43,424 bases of DNA from Hyphomicrobiales bacterium. GTDB taxonomy: Bacteria; Pseudomonadota; Alphaproteobacteria; Rhizobiales; Devosiaceae. The notes below the pieces were generated by a model. That model did no database searches, was not told where the DNA came from, and saw only the letters and a program-made list of their open reading frames with translations. Where the stretch lies: NCBI GenBank assembly GCA_027065555.1, contig JAMONS010000040.1, forward strand, positions 1 to 43,424, read 5' to 3'. This document shows, in pieces, positions 41,904 through 43,424 of this stretch (positions within the stretch are counted from its first letter, which is position 1; every line of letters starts with the position of its first letter). The translations under genes and the position numbers were made by a program.

Positions 41904-43409
41904 TTAAGTTTGCTGCATTAATTTCTTTTGTCTGCGCCTGATTATCGAAGAGGGAATATTCATAGATTCTCGATATTTAGCAACCGTGCGCCGAGCAATA
42001 TCAACCCCAAGTTCCTCCTGCAACATTTGCCCTATCTTATCATCAGAAAGAATAGCCTTGGCACTTTCTGCTTTGATTAGATTTTTTATACTAAATCTCA
42101 CTGCTTCTGCCGAATGCTCTGCTTGACCAATATTTGAGGCAAGAGCGCTCGTGAAGAAATATTTCATTTCAAATAATCCTCGCTCACAAGAGATATATTT
42201 ATTTGCTGTTACTCGAGAAACAGTTGATTCGTGCATTTCAATTTCATCGGCAACCATTTTTAAGGTCATAGGCTTAAGTCTCGATACGCCATGATGAAAA
42301 AAGCCATTTTGAAAACGCACAATTTCAGTTGCAACTTTAAGAATAGTTTGCGCCCGCTGATCAAGGCTTTTAGTAAGCCAATTAGCCGTTTGCATACAAT
42401 CAGATAGGAAAATCTTTTCTTGTTTATTGCGGAGCTTTTTTGAAACTAAAGCGTAATAATTTTGATTAATTAATATGCGTGGTAAAATTTCAGAATTTAA
42501 CTCAATGAGCCAAGAGCCATCATTGCTTTTGCGCACAAATACATCGGCAATAATCGCCTGCATTGGCGCTCCATCAAAAGCCAGAGCAGGCTTTGGATCA
42601 AGTTCACGCAATTCAGATAACATGTCGCTAATATCTTCTTTACTTGCCCCAATTTCTCGCTCTAAAGTTAAAAAATCATGCCTTTCAATAAAATGTAAAT
42701 TATCAAGCAATTTCATCATTAAAGGGTCAAGCCTATCACGCTCTTTAAGTTGAATGGCTAAACATTCAGGCAAATCCCTAGCAAACACGCCAAGAGGCTC
42801 GCAACTCTGTAATTCTTTTAGAACTGAAATTACCTCATGTTCTTCAATATTAAGCAATGTTGCAATTTCTTCACAAGGACTATCTAAATAGCCTCTTTCA
42901 TCAAGATTATTTACTAATTGGTGGGAAATGATTAGTTTTAATTGATCACTGAACATAAGCGATATTTGCTCTAATAAATGATCGCTTAGGGTTTTCTTGC
43001 TGGCAGTATAAGAATCTATATCTGCGCCTTGTGAATTGTTAAAAACTTCTCCCATTGATTTATAGTTATTTATGGATTGGGAAATCGAATCTTGTCCAAC
43101 TTGTTCAGGAAATAAGTTTTCAGTATCAGTATCAGTATCAAAACTATCGGCAATTTGCTCAGCGCTACCTAATGTATCAGGTAGAGAATGGTTTTCTTCA
43201 CTATTATTAGCATTTTCTTCTGTCCTATCACTATCTTGCGCTCTTTGCTCATCATCACGCTCAATTAATGGGTTGCGCTCAAGCTCCTCATTAACAAAAG
43301 CCGCTAGCTCTAAATGCCCTAATTGCAGCAATTTAATTGACTGCATTAATTGCGGAGTTAGAGTTAGGCTTTGAGATTGCCTTATTTCTAAACGTGGACC
43401 AAGACCCAT
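41904..43409 (-). CDS. rpoN: RNA polymerase sigma-54 factor
   Basis: 501 residues from ATG 43409, which follows GGAG at 6 bases; a TTG four codons earlier is less likely. Region I (about 1-50) is glutamine-rich, with LEIRQSQSLTLTPQLMQSIK and LLQLGHLELAAFVNEELERN, and interacts with enhancer-binding proteins. Region II (about 50-140) is acidic and contains a (Asp-Thr)3 run from a 6-base repeat. The core-binding domain follows, then the helix-turn-helix (MVADEIEMHESTVSRVTANK) and the RpoN box ARRTVAKYRE near the C-terminus, which reads the -24 element. It directs nitrogen and other specialised regulons. All regions are intact. Confidence 0.97.
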   Translation of the reverse strand: MGLGPRLEIRQSQSLTLTPQLMQSIKLLQLGHLELAAFVNEELERNPLIERDDEQRAQDSDRTEENANNSEENHSLPDTLGSAEQIADSFDTDTDTENLFPEQVGQDSISQSINNYKSMGEVFNNSQGADIDSYTASKKTLSDHLLEQISLMFSDQLKLIISHQLVNNLDERGYLDSPCEEIATLLNIEEHEVISVLKELQSCEPLGVFARDLPECLAIQLKERDRLDPLMMKLLDNLHFIERHDFLTLEREIGASKEDISDMLSELRELDPKPALAFDGAPMQAIIADVFVRKSNDGSWLIELNSEILPRILINQNYYALVSKKLRNKQEKIFLSDCMQTANWLTKSLDQRAQTILKVATEIVRFQNGFFHHGVSRLKPMTLKMVADEIEMHESTVSRVTANKYISCERGLFEMKYFFTSALASNIGQAEHSAEAVRFSIKNLIKAESAKAILSDDKIGQMLQEELGVDIARRTVAKYRESMNIPSSIIRRRQKKLMQQT

Positions 43410-43424
43410 TATTTGCTCCAAAAG

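Noticed and set aside
43110-43140. The (ATCAGT)3 run in rpoN as a regulatory repeat
   Set aside because: It lies in the variable acidic region II, encodes repeated Asp-Thr and keeps the frame; length variation there is common and tolerated.
1-43424. CRISPR arrays, phage genes, toxin-antitoxin pairs, tRNA or rRNA genes
   Set aside because: None were seen when reading through gaps and genes on both strands; nearly all sequence is accounted for by conserved chromosomal genes.

Overview
This is a chromosomal stretch from an AT-rich alphaproteobacterium, most likely of the Hyphomicrobiales (Rhizobiales). The evidence is the gene content: an hrcA-grpE-dnaK-dnaJ group divergent from rph-rdgB-hemW, an L21 ribosomal protein with a C-terminal helix-hairpin-helix extension, an SdhAF4-type DUF1674 protein, a DUF2852 protein, an NDUFA9-like protein, and a two-CheY chemotaxis cluster that includes CheS-, CheD- and CheT-like proteins. 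The DNA is almost entirely coding. I see no phage, CRISPR array, insertion sequence, rRNA or tRNA.

Layout. 1-5.7 kb: DUF1674/SdhAF4, DUF2852, O-acetylhomoserine sulfhydrylase (metY), a NIT-domain chemoreceptor and an NDUFA9-like protein. 5.8-12.5 kb: ispG, a YkvA-like DUF1232 protein, pyruvate carboxylase (pyc), a TIGR01244 phosphatase/sulfurtransferase-like protein coupled to an orphan glycine-betaine-type binding protein. 12.7-18.3 kb: an orphan branched-chain amino acid-type binding protein, rplU-rpmA, a GNAT acetyltransferase, a COG4091-type oxidoreductase with a SAF domain, and a 3-hydroxyisobutyryl-CoA hydrolase-like protein. 18.4-27.2 kb: chemotaxis cluster cheS-cheY1-cheA-cheW, then cheT on the opposite strand, then cheD-mcp-cheR-cheB-cheY2. 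27.2-34.1 kb: a short MarC-like remnant, LemA, DUF2207, a palindrome-rich repeat, glyS without glyQ, and uup. 34.1-43.4 kb: dnaJ, dnaK, grpE and hrcA (minus strand), rph, rdgB and hemW (plus strand), then rpoN (minus strand).

The chemotaxis cluster is the functional centrepiece. CheA would phosphorylate CheY2 (the presumed motor regulator) and CheY1 (the presumed phosphate sink). CheS (STAS) and CheT (a small helical protein with a CheZ-like DxxxQ motif) are candidate sink-side accessories, and CheR, CheB and CheD are the adaptation enzymes. The receptor inside the cluster has no periplasmic domain and probably senses cytoplasmic cues. Three regulatory oddities stand out: a hairpin that could hide the cheS ribosome binding site, a (TAGAG)4 repeat directly before cheY2, and related C-terminal peptides (acidic-hydrophobic-acidic-Leu-Phe) on CheT and CheD.

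A second theme is short near-perfect tandem duplications of 16-19 bp at gene borders: before the GNAT gene, before cheY2, at the start of the DUF2207 gene, and at the dnaJ start. They suggest frequent small slippage-type duplications in this genome. Many start sites were moved from the longest open frame to an internal codon because of a Shine-Dalgarno match or the usual family N-terminus; each such choice is stated.
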